Below, piece by piece: positions 1 to 7,699 of a stretch of DNA of 33,368 nucleotides. Position numbers and translations under genes: made by a program. Source of the stretch: an uncultured Clostridia bacterium (GTDB lineage: Bacteria > Bacillota > Clostridia > Oscillospirales > Oscillospiraceae); contig CANPBB010000016.1 in NCBI GenBank assembly GCA_947572235.1, forward strand, positions 1 through 33,368. The letters are read 5' to 3'. The first letter of the stretch is position 1; each line of letters begins with the position of its first letter. The notes below the pieces were generated by a model. That model saw only the letters and a list, made by a program, of their open reading frames with translations. It was not told where the DNA came from and ran no database searches.

Positions 1-442
1 CCACGGCCAGGGTCCACTGGGGCATGATGTAGGGGAAGATGAAGATGGAGCTGAGATATTTCCGCCAGGCCAGATTGGTGCGGGTGATGAGAAAGGCGAA
101 CACGCCGCCGAACAGGATGGATACCACGCAGGTGCCCACCGCCAGCAGCACGGTGTTCAAAAGAGGTGTCCACAGGTTGGTCTTGGCCAGACGGCTGGTG
201 AACAGGTCTATGTAGTTCACCACGGTATAGCCCGCGGCCTGGCCGGTGAGGTGGGCGTCAATGGTGCCGGGGTGGATTTTGAAGGTGTCCTCCACAATGG
301 CGATGATGGGGGCCACGGTGGTCACGGTCAGCACAATGCCCATCAGCACCAGAATCACGTTGTGGGGCTTGGAGAAAAAGGTCTTGACCTTGTTGAGAAA
401 AATCGTGGATTTGCTCGCCTGGAGGGTGGCTGTTTGATTCAT
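1..442 (-). CDS. ABC transporter permease, N-terminal part (runs off window)
   Basis: This is the first ~147 residues of an inner-membrane permease, beginning MNQTATLQASK; the rest lies before base 1. It has a hydrophobic segment near residues 28-50 (NVILVLMGIVLTVTTVAPII), a periplasmic stretch, then two further membrane segments (NTVLLAVGTCVVSILFGGVF and a region ending in FPYIMPQWTLAV). This pattern fits the ThiP/FbpB-type permeases (COG1178) that serve iron, phosphonate or organophosphate importers. The start is fixed by an AGGAGG site 8 bases upstream of the ATG. It follows the HAD gene by only 11 bp and belongs to the same minus-strand operon as the binding protein at 1337-2752. The substrate cannot be read from this fragment. 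Confidence 0.75.
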   Translation of the reverse strand, partial: MNQTATLQASKSTIFLNKVKTFFSKPHNVILVLMGIVLTVTTVAPIIAIVEDTFKIHPGTIDAHLTGQAAGYTVVNYIDLFTSRLAKTNLWTPLLNTVLLAVGTCVVSILFGGVFAFLITRTNLAWRKYLSSIFIFPYIMPQWTLAV

Positions 443-453
443 AAAAACGCCTC

Positions 454-1074
454 CTAACGTTCCGAAGCGACGGGGATTCCGGCCTCACGCAGGGCGGCGC
501 GGAGCCGGGAGATGTCGTTTTGATAGTGGAAGGCCCGCATTCCGCACCAGCGGGCGGCCTCCACGTTCAGATGCAGGTCGTCGATGAAAAAGCACTCCCC
601 GGGGGACAGGCCGAACCGGGAGAACAGCCGGCGGTACAGCTCCGGGTCCGGCTTGAGGAGCTTTTCCTCAAAGGAGAGAAGAGCACCCCGCAGCAGGGGC
701 AGTACCTCGATTTTCTCCCGGAAACGGTAAAAGCGGGCGGAGGTATTGGACAGCAGGTACAGCGGCACGCCCAGGGCGTCCAGCTCCCGGGCCAGGGCGT
801 TCATCTCCGGCTTGGGAAAGAGAAACTCATCCCAGTGCTCAATTACCCGGGCCGCGGCCCCGTGCAGCCCCTCCGGCAGCCGCTTCCGGGCGGCGGAGAG
901 GACCTGTTCCTCCGACACAATGCCCCGGTCCAAAGCCACCCATTCCGGGCATTTGAAGATGGCCTGGTCTAGGAGCCGCGCGTCCTCCGGCGTGTCGGAA
1001 TAGGCGGCGGTGAGCTCCAGCATGGGGAAGTCCAGCAGAATGCCGCCCATGTCAAATATGACTGCTTTGGACAT
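454..1074 (-). CDS. HAD-superfamily hydrolase (YihX-like phosphatase)
   Basis: A 206-residue cytoplasmic HAD-superfamily protein, predicted to hydrolyse a small phosphorylated metabolite. The start MSKAVIFDMGG follows an AAGGACGG ribosome site; a longer in-frame extension to 1182 has no such site. Motif I is FDMGG with nucleophile Asp8, but Gly replaces the usual second Asp, as in YihX/glucose-1-phosphatase-type members (FDLGN). Motif II is LLSNTS, motif III the lysine in LLKPDPE, and motif IV FFIDDLHLNVEAA supplies the metal-binding acids. Length suits subfamily IA with an alpha-helical cap. Its place inside an ABC-importer operon suggests that it dephosphorylates an imported compound or a product of it; that is inference. 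Confidence 0.85.
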   Translation of the reverse strand: MSKAVIFDMGGILLDFPMLELTAAYSDTPEDARLLDQAIFKCPEWVALDRGIVSEEQVLSAARKRLPEGLHGAAARVIEHWDEFLFPKPEMNALARELDALGVPLYLLSNTSARFYRFREKIEVLPLLRGALLSFEEKLLKPDPELYRRLFSRFGLSPGECFFIDDLHLNVEAARWCGMRAFHYQNDISRLRAALREAGIPVASER

Positions 1075-1114
1075 AAGAATCCGTCCTTTCAGAGCCAGTG
1101 GGAATAGAGAAGGC

Positions 1115-1140
1115 CCGGGGCGCGCGTCCGCGCCCCCCGG
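1115..1140 (-). terminator. GC-rich hairpin between DUF4177 remnant and HAD gene
   Basis: An eight-pair GC stem (GGGGCGCG with CGCGCCCC, four-base loop), extended by two pairs beyond a two-base bulge. It lies in the 91-bp gap upstream of the HAD gene. On the minus strand the following bases are only moderately T-rich (CCTTCTCTATTCC), so it may attenuate transcription or stabilise the upstream mRNA rather than terminate fully. Confidence 0.35.
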
Positions 1141-1165
1141 ACCTGATTGGGTGAATGGCCTGCGG

Positions 1166-1327
1166 TCAGACCGTGCGTTCAAAAGAGATCGTCAGCTGGC
1201 ATCTCGTGCCCTCCCAGGGGTTCCAGGGCGTGACAGCCCGGACCTCCCAGCCCTCCCGGGCGCGGGCGTTCATCTACGAATCCGCGTCTTCAGGCGTGTT
1301 CACGGTCACCACTTTGTACTCTTTCAT
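1166..1327 (-). pseudogene. DUF4177-family small protein interrupted by one in-frame TAG
   Basis: Read on the minus strand from 1327, the frame gives MKEYKVVTVNTPEDADS, then TAG (1274-1276), then MNARAREGWEVRAVTPW and a C-terminal strand LTISFERTV before TGA. Joined, this is a complete ~53-residue DUF4177 protein: the MKEYKVVTV opening, the MN...EGWEV centre and the ISFER end are the family hallmarks. The TAG takes up exactly one residue position in the central helix, with no shift of frame, so it is either a recent nonsense mutation or an amber readthrough codon. It starts 9 bases after the binding-protein stop with no good ribosome site, consistent with translational coupling. The function of DUF4177 is unknown to me. 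Confidence 0.7.
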
Positions 1328-1336
1328 ATCCGCGGA

Positions 1337-2752
1337 TCAACCGGCGGAGTACTTGGTCAGCATCTCCACCCAGCTGCCCACGGTGAAGGCCACGTCGGCG
1401 CAGTACTCGGGGTCCTCCAAGACCAGTTTGCCCTCGGTGGTCCACCAGTCGTAGCCCCGGTCGTTCTTGGCCTCGAACTCCACAGTGGTGCCGTCCTCAG
1501 CCATGCCGCCCTTGGAGTGGCCGTACTGGGCCTCGGTGCCCTCAGCCACGGTGGGGTTGGAGGAGTAGCCGCCCATGTCCTTGCCCCAGGCGGAGAAGCC
1601 GTCCACGGTCTCGGTCATGTAGGCGATGAAGGCGCAGGCGGTCCAGGGCAGGGGGGAGTTGTCGGTGACGAAAAGGTAGTGGCAGTAGCCGTAGCCGCCG
1701 ATTCCGGTGAATCCGTCGTCATAGGCCGCCACATTGATGTTGTTCACGGAAACGGAGCTGGACTCCTCCACGCTGCGGAGCTTGGAATACACCAGCAGTC
1801 CGAACTGATCCGTAGCAGACTTGTCTACCAGGGTGTTGCAGATGGGGCCGTCGTCGGTCTGGGCGTTGTAGCTCTCCACCCACAGCTTGATCCAGGCCAG
1901 AGCGTACGCGCCGTCGGCGCCCAGGCCCAGGTCGGCGGCCTCGGACTCCATGGCCTTGATGGTGGGCTGGAAGTAAGCCTGCTCGTCGGCGGTGAGGGCG
2001 TTGAAGGCCTCCTTCAGCCAGCCGGCGTAAGTATCCTCGGTGAGCATGTACAGGAAGTTCTTGCCCACGATCTCAGAGTCGATGTCCATGAAGAGGCCGT
2101 GCTCGCCCTCGGCCACGAAGTCCCAGCAGTTGTCATAGGACTTGGAGCCGGTGTTATTGTACATAAAGACCTTGTTCAGGGTCTGAAGGGCCAGATAGCC
2201 GTCGTAGCTGTCGGCGCTGACGCCGTTGGCCTCGGCCCACTCCTTGGGCACGAAGGTGTCTAAGATGCCGGTCTGGACCATCTTGGACTCGATCTGGTTG
2301 CCGTCCTGGATGAGGGTCATGGCGAAGGTGCCCTCGGGCTTCAGGGAGTCAGCGGTGAGCTGGTCGAAGATCTTGTTGTTCTTGGGCTGCTGCCAGTCAA
2401 ACTCCATGTTGTAGCTGGGGTCGATGGACTGTAAGTACTCAATGAACAGGGGCAGGGCGCTCTTGCCGCGGCTGGAGTTGCCCACGCCGAAGAACTTCTT
2501 GCCGTTGGACTCCTCAATGGCCTTCTGGGCCAGCTCCTCCAAGGTCATGCCCTGGGCCTCTTTGATGATCTTCTGGGTCTCGGTCAGGTCCGCGTCGCTG
2601 GGACCGGGGTCCGGGGTGCCGGTGTCACCGGTGGTGCCTTGGTCCGGGTTATTGGTGCCGGGGTCGTTCTGGCTGTTGTTGCCGTTGTTGCCGCAGGCAA
2701 CCAAGGCAAGCATCATGGCAAGAGACAGAAGCAGCGCGATGAAACGTTTCAT
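1337..2752 (-). CDS. ABC transporter substrate-binding lipoprotein
   Basis: A 471-residue extracellular solute-binding lipoprotein. The signal peptide MKRFIALLLSLAMMLALVAC ends in a lipobox (LVAC, Cys20), followed by a low-complexity Asn/Gly/Thr/Pro/Asp tether to about residue 60 that spaces the domain from the membrane. The mature part (residues ~65-471) is acidic, with the alternating strand/helix pattern of a bilobed periplasmic-type binding protein; aromatic-rich segments such as DNSPLPWTACAFIAYM may line a pocket. The start is set by AAGGAGGA six bases upstream of the ATG; a longer frame to 2821 lacks one. It heads the minus-strand operon with the HAD phosphatase and permease, so it is the capture component. 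The ligand is unknown; iron/organophosphate-type importers are the closest resemblance. Confidence 0.88.
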   Translation of the reverse strand: MKRFIALLLSLAMMLALVACGNNGNNSQNDPGTNNPDQGTTGDTGTPDPGPSDADLTETQKIIKEAQGMTLEELAQKAIEESNGKKFFGVGNSSRGKSALPLFIEYLQSIDPSYNMEFDWQQPKNNKIFDQLTADSLKPEGTFAMTLIQDGNQIESKMVQTGILDTFVPKEWAEANGVSADSYDGYLALQTLNKVFMYNNTGSKSYDNCWDFVAEGEHGLFMDIDSEIVGKNFLYMLTEDTYAGWLKEAFNALTADEQAYFQPTIKAMESEAADLGLGADGAYALAWIKLWVESYNAQTDDGPICNTLVDKSATDQFGLLVYSKLRSVEESSSVSVNNINVAAYDDGFTGIGGYGYCHYLFVTDNSPLPWTACAFIAYMTETVDGFSAWGKDMGGYSSNPTVAEGTEAQYGHSKGGMAEDGTTVEFEAKNDRGYDWWTTEGKLVLEDPEYCADVAFTVGSWVEMLTKYSAG

Positions 2753-2901
2753 GACAAATCCTCCTTCGTTGTTTTCGACAAAGAGCGGACAGGCATGTCC
2801 GCGTCTGTTGGTGTATTTCATTGTATGATGTTTGGCGGAAAAGGTACAGGGGACAAACCTGCGCTTTTTTGTTTTCTTTTGATATTTTTGTCAAAATGTA
2901 A

Positions 2902-2930
2902 TGAAACCATCCGGCCCTCTGTGCTATAAT
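2902..2930 (+). promoter_or_regulatory. Extended -10 promoter for the sensor operon
   Basis: A perfect TATAAT at 2925-2930 is preceded by TGC (TG-N extended -10). A weak -35 TGAAAC lies 17 bases upstream at 2902-2907. It drives the binding lipoprotein/kinase/regulator set starting at 2991. The shared intergenic region with the divergent transporter operon is only 238 bp, so a regulator bound here could control both sides. Confidence 0.7.
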
Positions 2931-2990
2931 AGGGCAAATCACCCATCCCCTGTCCGTGTCAGGGGTACGGAACCGCTGGGAGGTGTTTTC

Positions 2991-4010
2991 ATGATCCGCC
3001 GGCTGCTGGCCCTTCTGCTCACGCTTCTGCTCACCGGCTGCGCGGCGCAATCGACGCCGCCGGAGCTGAGCTTTGCCCCGGGGGAGGGGGAGCGTCTGGT
3101 GCTCTACACCTCCCACAAGGAGGAGGTCTACTGGCCCATCGTCAAGGAGTTTGAGGAGCGCACCGGCATCTGGGTGGAGGTAGTCACCGGGGGGACCAAT
3201 GAGCTTTTGGAGAAGATCCAGAGTCAGGCGGACACGCCCTTGGCGGACGTGATGTTCGGCGGCGGGGTGGAGAGCCTCACCTCCTACGCCGACTGCTTCA
3301 CCCCCTACCGCTGCGCCGGCGCGGAGGCCATTGCCCCGGCGTTTCAGGCTCCGGGGGATCTGTGGACCCCCTTCTCCGCTTTGCCGGTGGTGCTGATCTA
3401 CAACACCAAGCTGGTGGGGGCCGGAGCCCTCACCTGCTGGGATGATCTGCTCTCCCCCCGGTACCACGGGCGCATCGCCTTCGCCGACCCGGCGGTGTCC
3501 GGCTCCAGCTTCACCGCCCTTGTCACCGCCCTCCACGCCGTGGAGGGGACGGACGAGGAGGTGCTTCGCCGCTTTGCCGAGAGTTTAGGAGGCCGTCAGC
3601 TTCAGGGCTCCGGGGACGTGGTGGCCTCGGTGGCCGGAGGGACGGATCTGGTGGGAATCACCTTGGAGGAGACCGCCCTGAAGGGGGTGGCCGCCGGGTA
3701 CGACATCGCACTGGTCTATCCCTCCGACGGCACCAGCTGCGTCCCCGACGCCAGTGCCCTGATCCGGGGGGCGCCCCACGCGGACAACGCCAAGCTGTTT
3801 TTGGACTTCACCGTCAGCGCCGAGACCCAGCGGCTGCTCACCGGGACATTCTGCCGCCGCTCCGTCCGGGAGGACGTGCCCGCAGAGGCGACCATGCCGC
3901 CTCTGGACCAGCTGCCGGCGGCGGAGTATGACGTGGCATGGGCCAGCGAGCACCGGGACGGGGTCTTGATGACCTGGGCCTTCTATTTGGGCGGGGAGGA
4001 GGCGGCATGA
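2991..4010 (+). CDS. Second solute-binding lipoprotein (FbpA/PgtC-like), likely sensor partner
   Basis: A 339-residue lipoprotein: MIRRLLALLLTLLLTGC with lipobox LTGC (Cys17). The mature domain starts with LVLYTSHKEEVYWPIVKEFEERTG, the signature opening of iron(III)/phosphoglycerate-type binding proteins, followed by ADVMFGGG and later YPSDGTS and NAKLFLDF, all typical of that fold. The start uses GGGAGGTG upstream of ATG 2991. Its last bases overlap the kinase start (ATGA), so it is translationally coupled to a YesM-type kinase rather than to a permease. In known three-component systems, such as the phosphoglycerate regulators PgtA/B/C, a binding-protein homologue presents ligand to the kinase; by analogy this one probably senses rather than transports. 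Confidence 0.87.
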   Translation: MIRRLLALLLTLLLTGCAAQSTPPELSFAPGEGERLVLYTSHKEEVYWPIVKEFEERTGIWVEVVTGGTNELLEKIQSQADTPLADVMFGGGVESLTSYADCFTPYRCAGAEAIAPAFQAPGDLWTPFSALPVVLIYNTKLVGAGALTCWDDLLSPRYHGRIAFADPAVSGSSFTALVTALHAVEGTDEEVLRRFAESLGGRQLQGSGDVVASVAGGTDLVGITLEETALKGVAAGYDIALVYPSDGTSCVPDASALIRGAPHADNAKLFLDFTVSAETQRLLTGTFCRRSVREDVPAEATMPPLDQLPAAEYDVAWASEHRDGVLMTWAFYLGGEEAA

Positions 4011-5689
4011 GACAGACCGTCCCCTTCCGCCGCCGGCTGTTCGCGGCGTTTTTGATCGTCTCCCTGATCCCCCTACTGATCTGCTCGGCTATGCTGCTGC
4101 AAATCTTCCGTCTGCGCTTGGTCCGGGAGGCCCAGCGGGAGATGGAGGAGCAGCTGCACGCCGTCAGCCTCTCCATGGACACGGCTTTCTCCGCCCTGCA
4201 GGAGGCGGCGGAGGCCCTGCGGGAGGACCCCCTTCTGGCCCAAGCCCTCGCCGGCGGGGTGGAGGACACCGCGGTGTACAAGGCCCTCTTCGCCGCCGTG
4301 GAGTCCGCCAGGAGCTATGCCGGCTTCGACCTCTACGACCTTACAGGCCTCTGGCGCTACTCCACTTGGCAGGCCCCGCAGGAGAGCCGCCTGCCCACGG
4401 ACTGGGGCGTGCTCTCCGCCGCTGCCGCCGCGGGGGAGCCGCTGCGCTTCACCGCCTGCGCGGATGTGACCGACACCGCCTCCCCCCTGCTCCAGTGCGC
4501 CGTCCTCCTCACCGACGACGCCGGACAGCCGGCGGGGTACGCCCTTGTCAGCCTCTACCAGTCCCACCTCCGGCCTCTTTTAGAGGGGAAATACGGCGCC
4601 CAGAACGATCTCCTTCTCCTCAGCCGGTACTGGAGGCCGGTGTACTGTGTCCAGCCCGCCTTAGCCGCCTCCCTGACACCTGTGCTCCGGGGCCGTCTTT
4701 TGGCCGGGGAGGCCCTCAGCAGCGGGGCGGACCCCTTTCTCTACGCCGTGTCCCGCCACGAGGCCAGCGGGCTTTACTTGGTGCTCCAGCGGCCTCAGGT
4801 GTTCACCGAGGAGACGATGCGCCTGCTGTACACGGTGAGCCTCACCTGTGCGGTGTGCTGCATCGCGGTGTCGGTGGGGATGAGCTTTAAGCTCAGCCGG
4901 CAGCTGTCCCGGCCCATCGAGCGGCTGCACCAAGGCTTCGGCGCGGTGGAGCGCAACGACCTCAGCGTGCAGGTCAGCGCCGAGGGCCGGGATGAGCTGG
5001 CGGAGCTGGAGCAGCGGTTCAATGGCATGGTCGCCGCCCTCCGGCAGAATCAGGAGGTGCTGGTGGAAAACCAGCGGGAGCTGAACGCCGCCCAGATCCG
5101 GATGCTCCAGGCCCAGCTGAACCCCCACTTCCTGTGCAACACCTTGGATACCATGAAGTGGATCAGCAAGATCAACAAGGTTCCCGAGGTGGCCCTGATG
5201 TCCACGGATCTGGCGGACATTCTCCGCTTCGGCATCTCCCCGGAGGAGTTCGTCCCCCTGCGCCGGGAGACAGAGATTTTGCAGCGGTATATCGAGATCC
5301 AGAAAATCCGCATGTCCGACGCCTTCACCTTCTTGCTGCGGGTGCCGGAGGCGCTTTTGGACTGCTTGATTCCCAAGATGATTCTGCAGCCGCTGGTGGA
5401 GAACGCCATCCTCCACGGCTTAGAGGGCGTCAGCGCCGGGACCATCACCGTGGAGGCCCGGCAGGAGGGGGAGATGCTCCGCATCACTGTGGAGGACAAC
5501 GGCAGGGGCCTGCCGGAGGACATGAATCTCAGCCCCGGCCGGGAACACCTTGGGCTCTACAATGTGGATACGATTCTGCGCAAGCACTACGGCGGCGGCG
5601 CGGGGCTGGAGCTGCGCAGCCTCGCCGGCGGCGGGGCCGCTGTGACCGCCGTGCTGCCCGTGCGGAGAGAGGAGGAGGAAGGATGCTGA
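4007..5689 (+). CDS. YesM/LytS-type membrane sensor histidine kinase
   Basis: A 560-residue kinase. A first membrane helix (residues ~12-33) and a second (~273-294) bracket a ~240-residue extracellular sensor region that includes the segment DLYDLTGLWRYST. A HAMP linker follows (~295-350), then the His_kinase (YesM) domain with the phospho-acceptor in LNPHFLCNTLD (His374). The ATPase domain follows, with its N box at LVENAILHG (~464-471) and G1 box at EDNGRG (496-501). ATG 4007 overlaps the upstream stop; a longer frame to 3938 sits inside the previous gene. It should phosphorylate the co-transcribed response regulator. The extracellular half is likely to contact the lipoprotein encoded just upstream. 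Confidence 0.93.
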   Translation: MRQTVPFRRRLFAAFLIVSLIPLLICSAMLLQIFRLRLVREAQREMEEQLHAVSLSMDTAFSALQEAAEALREDPLLAQALAGGVEDTAVYKALFAAVESARSYAGFDLYDLTGLWRYSTWQAPQESRLPTDWGVLSAAAAAGEPLRFTACADVTDTASPLLQCAVLLTDDAGQPAGYALVSLYQSHLRPLLEGKYGAQNDLLLLSRYWRPVYCVQPALAASLTPVLRGRLLAGEALSSGADPFLYAVSRHEASGLYLVLQRPQVFTEETMRLLYTVSLTCAVCCIAVSVGMSFKLSRQLSRPIERLHQGFGAVERNDLSVQVSAEGRDELAELEQRFNGMVAALRQNQEVLVENQRELNAAQIRMLQAQLNPHFLCNTLDTMKWISKINKVPEVALMSTDLADILRFGISPEEFVPLRRETEILQRYIEIQKIRMSDAFTFLLRVPEALLDCLIPKMILQPLVENAILHGLEGVSAGTITVEARQEGEMLRITVEDNGRGLPEDMNLSPGREHLGLYNVDTILRKHYGGGAGLELRSLAGGGAAVTAVLPVRREEEEGC

Positions 5690-6429
5690 AGGTCTTAGTG
5701 GTGGAGGATGAGGAGATGATCCGCAGGGGCATCGTCCTCACGGTGGACTGGGCGGCGCTGGACTGCGTGGTGGTGGGCGAGGCCGCCAACGGCTTAGAGG
5801 CCCTGGAGGCGGTGGAACGGCTGCGGCCCAGTCTCATTATCACCGATCTGAAGATGCCCCAGATGGATGGGCTGGAGATGCTTCGCCGCCTCCGGGAACT
5901 GGGGAACAATGTTTATGTGATCATCCTCACCGCCTACGACAGCTTCACCTATGCCCAGAGCGCCCTGCGCTTAGGGGCGGTGGATTTTTTGGTGAAGCCC
6001 TTCCGCGACGGGGATTTAGAGCAGGCGGTGACGGCCCTGCGCCGGCGGATGGAGTCCGACAGCGGCGAAGCGGCCCTCGCCCTGCCGGAACTGCGCAAGG
6101 GGGACAAGAGCAAGTATGTGCTGGAGGCCATGGATTTTATTGGCCGGCACTACAGCGACTCCAGCATCTCCATCGGTCTGATCGCCCAGCACCTCGGGAT
6201 CAGCGAGGGCCATCTGAGCCACCTCTTTAAGAAGGAGACGGACTATACACTGCTGAACTATCTGACCCGCTACCGGATCCACAAGGCCATGGGGCTGCTG
6301 AAGGACTGCCGGGTGAAGGTGTACGAGGTGGCGGAGCAGGTGGGGTATCGGGACATTACCTATTTTTCGGCTACATTTAAGAAGCTGGTTGGCGTGTCAC
6401 CGTCGGAGTATCAGGACACCAGCAGGTGA
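5683..6429 (+). CDS. YesN-type response regulator (REC plus AraC DNA-binding domain)
   Basis: A 248-residue transcription factor. The receiver domain (residues 1-~120) has acidic pocket EDE (8-10), phospho-acceptor Asp55 in ITDLKMPQMDG, Thr83 in ILTAYDS and Lys105 in VKPF. The C-terminal AraC-type domain (~148-245) carries two helix-turn-helix units: IGLIAQHLGISEGHLSHLFKK and VYEVAEQVGYRDITYFSATFKK, followed by GVSPSEY. It overlaps the kinase by seven bases (ATG within GGATGCTGA) behind GGAGGAGGAAGG. The most economical target is the divergent transporter promoter between 2753 and 2990; I could not identify a repeated binding site there. Confidence 0.93.
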   Translation: MLKVLVVEDEEMIRRGIVLTVDWAALDCVVVGEAANGLEALEAVERLRPSLIITDLKMPQMDGLEMLRRLRELGNNVYVIILTAYDSFTYAQSALRLGAVDFLVKPFRDGDLEQAVTALRRRMESDSGEAALALPELRKGDKSKYVLEAMDFIGRHYSDSSISIGLIAQHLGISEGHLSHLFKKETDYTLLNYLTRYRIHKAMGLLKDCRVKVYEVAEQVGYRDITYFSATFKKLVGVSPSEYQDTSR

Positions 6430-6512
6430 GAGGGATGTGTACCGCGGCGCAGTATGTGGCTTTTTTCGCGCGGTTCCCTCGGGATTTGGGGACAACGGGC
6501 GCCTCCGGGCGA

Positions 6513-6540
6513 CCTGCTTTCCCCGCGCGAGGAAAGCAGG
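6513..6540. repeat. Perfect 10-bp inverted repeat after the response regulator
   Basis: CCTGCTTTCC and GGAAAGCAGG flank an eight-base loop. The 212-bp gap between the response regulator and the convergent XRE gene holds nothing else I can assign. There is no T-run on either side, so it is not a textbook Rho-independent terminator, although its position between convergent genes suggests a transcript-end role. Confidence 0.55.
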
Positions 6541-6641
6541 CAAAAGCGCGCTTAGGGGGCGGATCGGCGTCCTTAACCCCCTTACAAGGCACGGTCTTTA
6601 TCCCCGTCCCCGTCGGCCAGAACGCTCCAATAGCCCCTGCT

Positions 6642-7526
6642 CTATCGGTTGGCCAGCGCAACTGCCAGTAGGGACAGCAGCAGACACACCGTGATGCAAA
6701 TTCCCACCGGGGAAAAATACCCCGCCCCAAGGAGCACCGGCGGCAGCAGGGAGAATACCGCCGCCAGCGCCGTGCCGAGGAACAGCGCGCCCCCTATGCG
6801 CCGGCTGTCCCATCGGAGCCGCCATAGGCTCAAGGCCAGCAAGGCCGCTGTCAGAAGTCCGGTGAGGAAGGGGAAGAAATTGCCGTAGCCCACCGGCAGC
6901 AGGCTGAAATAGGAGTAGGTCTTCCGAAAAAAGCCGATGCCGCCGTCCTCCGCTTGGCGGCCGAAGCGCAGGATTACGCCGTAGGGGGTCAGCTCCAGCA
7001 CCAAGGCCAGCGCCAAGCATACTGCCGCCAGCACCCGGGCTGTGGAGCGGCGGGTCAGCCGCTCCGCCAGCGCCTGCCAGCGGGCTTTGAGGCGGCTGTG
7101 ACGGCGGCTTCGCAGCAGGAGGGGGGCCAGCGCCAGCAGTACCCCGCCGGCGAGGCACGGGCCCAAGGCTCGGCTGGCGGTGAACAGGGGCGAAAGCAGC
7201 AAAAACACGCCGGCTGCCGCGACCAGCAGGGCGGCGGTTTTCCGCCCCATGCTGCCGGTATAGCGCAGGGCCTCCAGCAGAACGCTGTCGCCGCGGGCGG
7301 TGCGCTCCTCCTCGCTCAGCGGCTCTCCGGCCAGCAGCTCGGTGACGGAGGTGCATAGGGCACCGGCCAAGGGGGACAGGAGGGACACATCCGGCAGGCC
7401 CCGGCCCCGCTCCCAGCGGCTTACCGCCTTGTCCGTGACGCCGATGGCCTCCGCCAGTTCCCGTTGGGTCAGACCCCGCTGTTTGCGCAGGATGCGGATG
7501 AATTGTCCGATTTTCTGTGGCTCCAC
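6642..7526 (-). CDS. XRE-family helix-turn-helix protein with C-terminal membrane domain
   Basis: A 294-residue membrane-anchored regulator. Residues ~6-65 form an XRE helix-turn-helix (IGQFIRILRKQRGLTQRELAEAIGV, then TDKAVSRWERGRGLPD). The rest has about six hydrophobic segments, e.g. TAALLVAAAGVFLLLSPLF and LGTALAAVFSLLPPVLLGAG. The first in-frame GTG (7535) overlaps the AGGAGG itself, so I choose the GTG at 7526, eight bases downstream of AGGAGG; this gives the family-typical opening MEPQKIGQFI. A clear promoter lies just upstream. The gene is divergent from two YczE-like membrane proteins, which are plausible targets. Such XRE-membrane proteins are common in Clostridia, and what they sense is generally not known. 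Confidence 0.85.
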   Translation of the reverse strand: MEPQKIGQFIRILRKQRGLTQRELAEAIGVTDKAVSRWERGRGLPDVSLLSPLAGALCTSVTELLAGEPLSEEERTARGDSVLLEALRYTGSMGRKTAALLVAAAGVFLLLSPLFTASRALGPCLAGGVLLALAPLLLRSRRHSRLKARWQALAERLTRRSTARVLAAVCLALALVLELTPYGVILRFGRQAEDGGIGFFRKTYSYFSLLPVGYGNFFPFLTGLLTAALLALSLWRLRWDSRRIGGALFLGTALAAVFSLLPPVLLGAGYFSPVGICITVCLLLSLLAVALANR

Positions 7527-7555
7527 AGGGATCACCTCCTGTTTTTGGTGACTTC

Positions 7556-7584
7556 AGTATAGCCGATAGGATCTATTTTGTCAC
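7556..7584 (-). promoter_or_regulatory. Promoter of the XRE-membrane gene
   Basis: On the minus strand, -35 GTGACA (7584-7579) and -10 TATACT (7561-7556) are separated by exactly 17 bases. The -10 lies about 30 bases upstream of the GTG start. Confidence 0.75.
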
Positions 7585-7608
7585 CCGATGGAGCGTAGAA
7601 TGGGCGGA

Positions 7609-7633
7609 GCCGCCGGGATTTTTTCCCGGCGGC
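7609..7633. repeat. 10-bp GC hairpin between divergent promoters
   Basis: GCCGCCGGGA and TCCCGGCGGC flank a TTTTT loop. It sits between the two outward-facing promoters and ends two bases before the plus-strand -35 box. A terminator makes little sense upstream of both transcripts, so an operator or DNA-structural role is more likely. Confidence 0.5.
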
Positions 7634-7634
7634 C

Positions 7635-7663
7635 TTGCAAATCTGGGGGAAATCCTTTATGAT
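7635..7663 (+). promoter_or_regulatory. Promoter of the YczE-like pair
   Basis: -35 TTGCAA (7635-7640), a 17-base spacer and -10 TATGAT (7658-7663), about 36 bases upstream of the GTG start at 7700. Confidence 0.75.
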
Positions 7664-7699
7664 AGAGGCACTGTTGTGACCTGAAGAGGAGGAGAGACT

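Noticed and set aside
1010-2263. 417-residue open frame on the plus strand
   Set aside because: It is opposite the binding lipoprotein and rich in Val/Gly/His runs, with no ribosome site.
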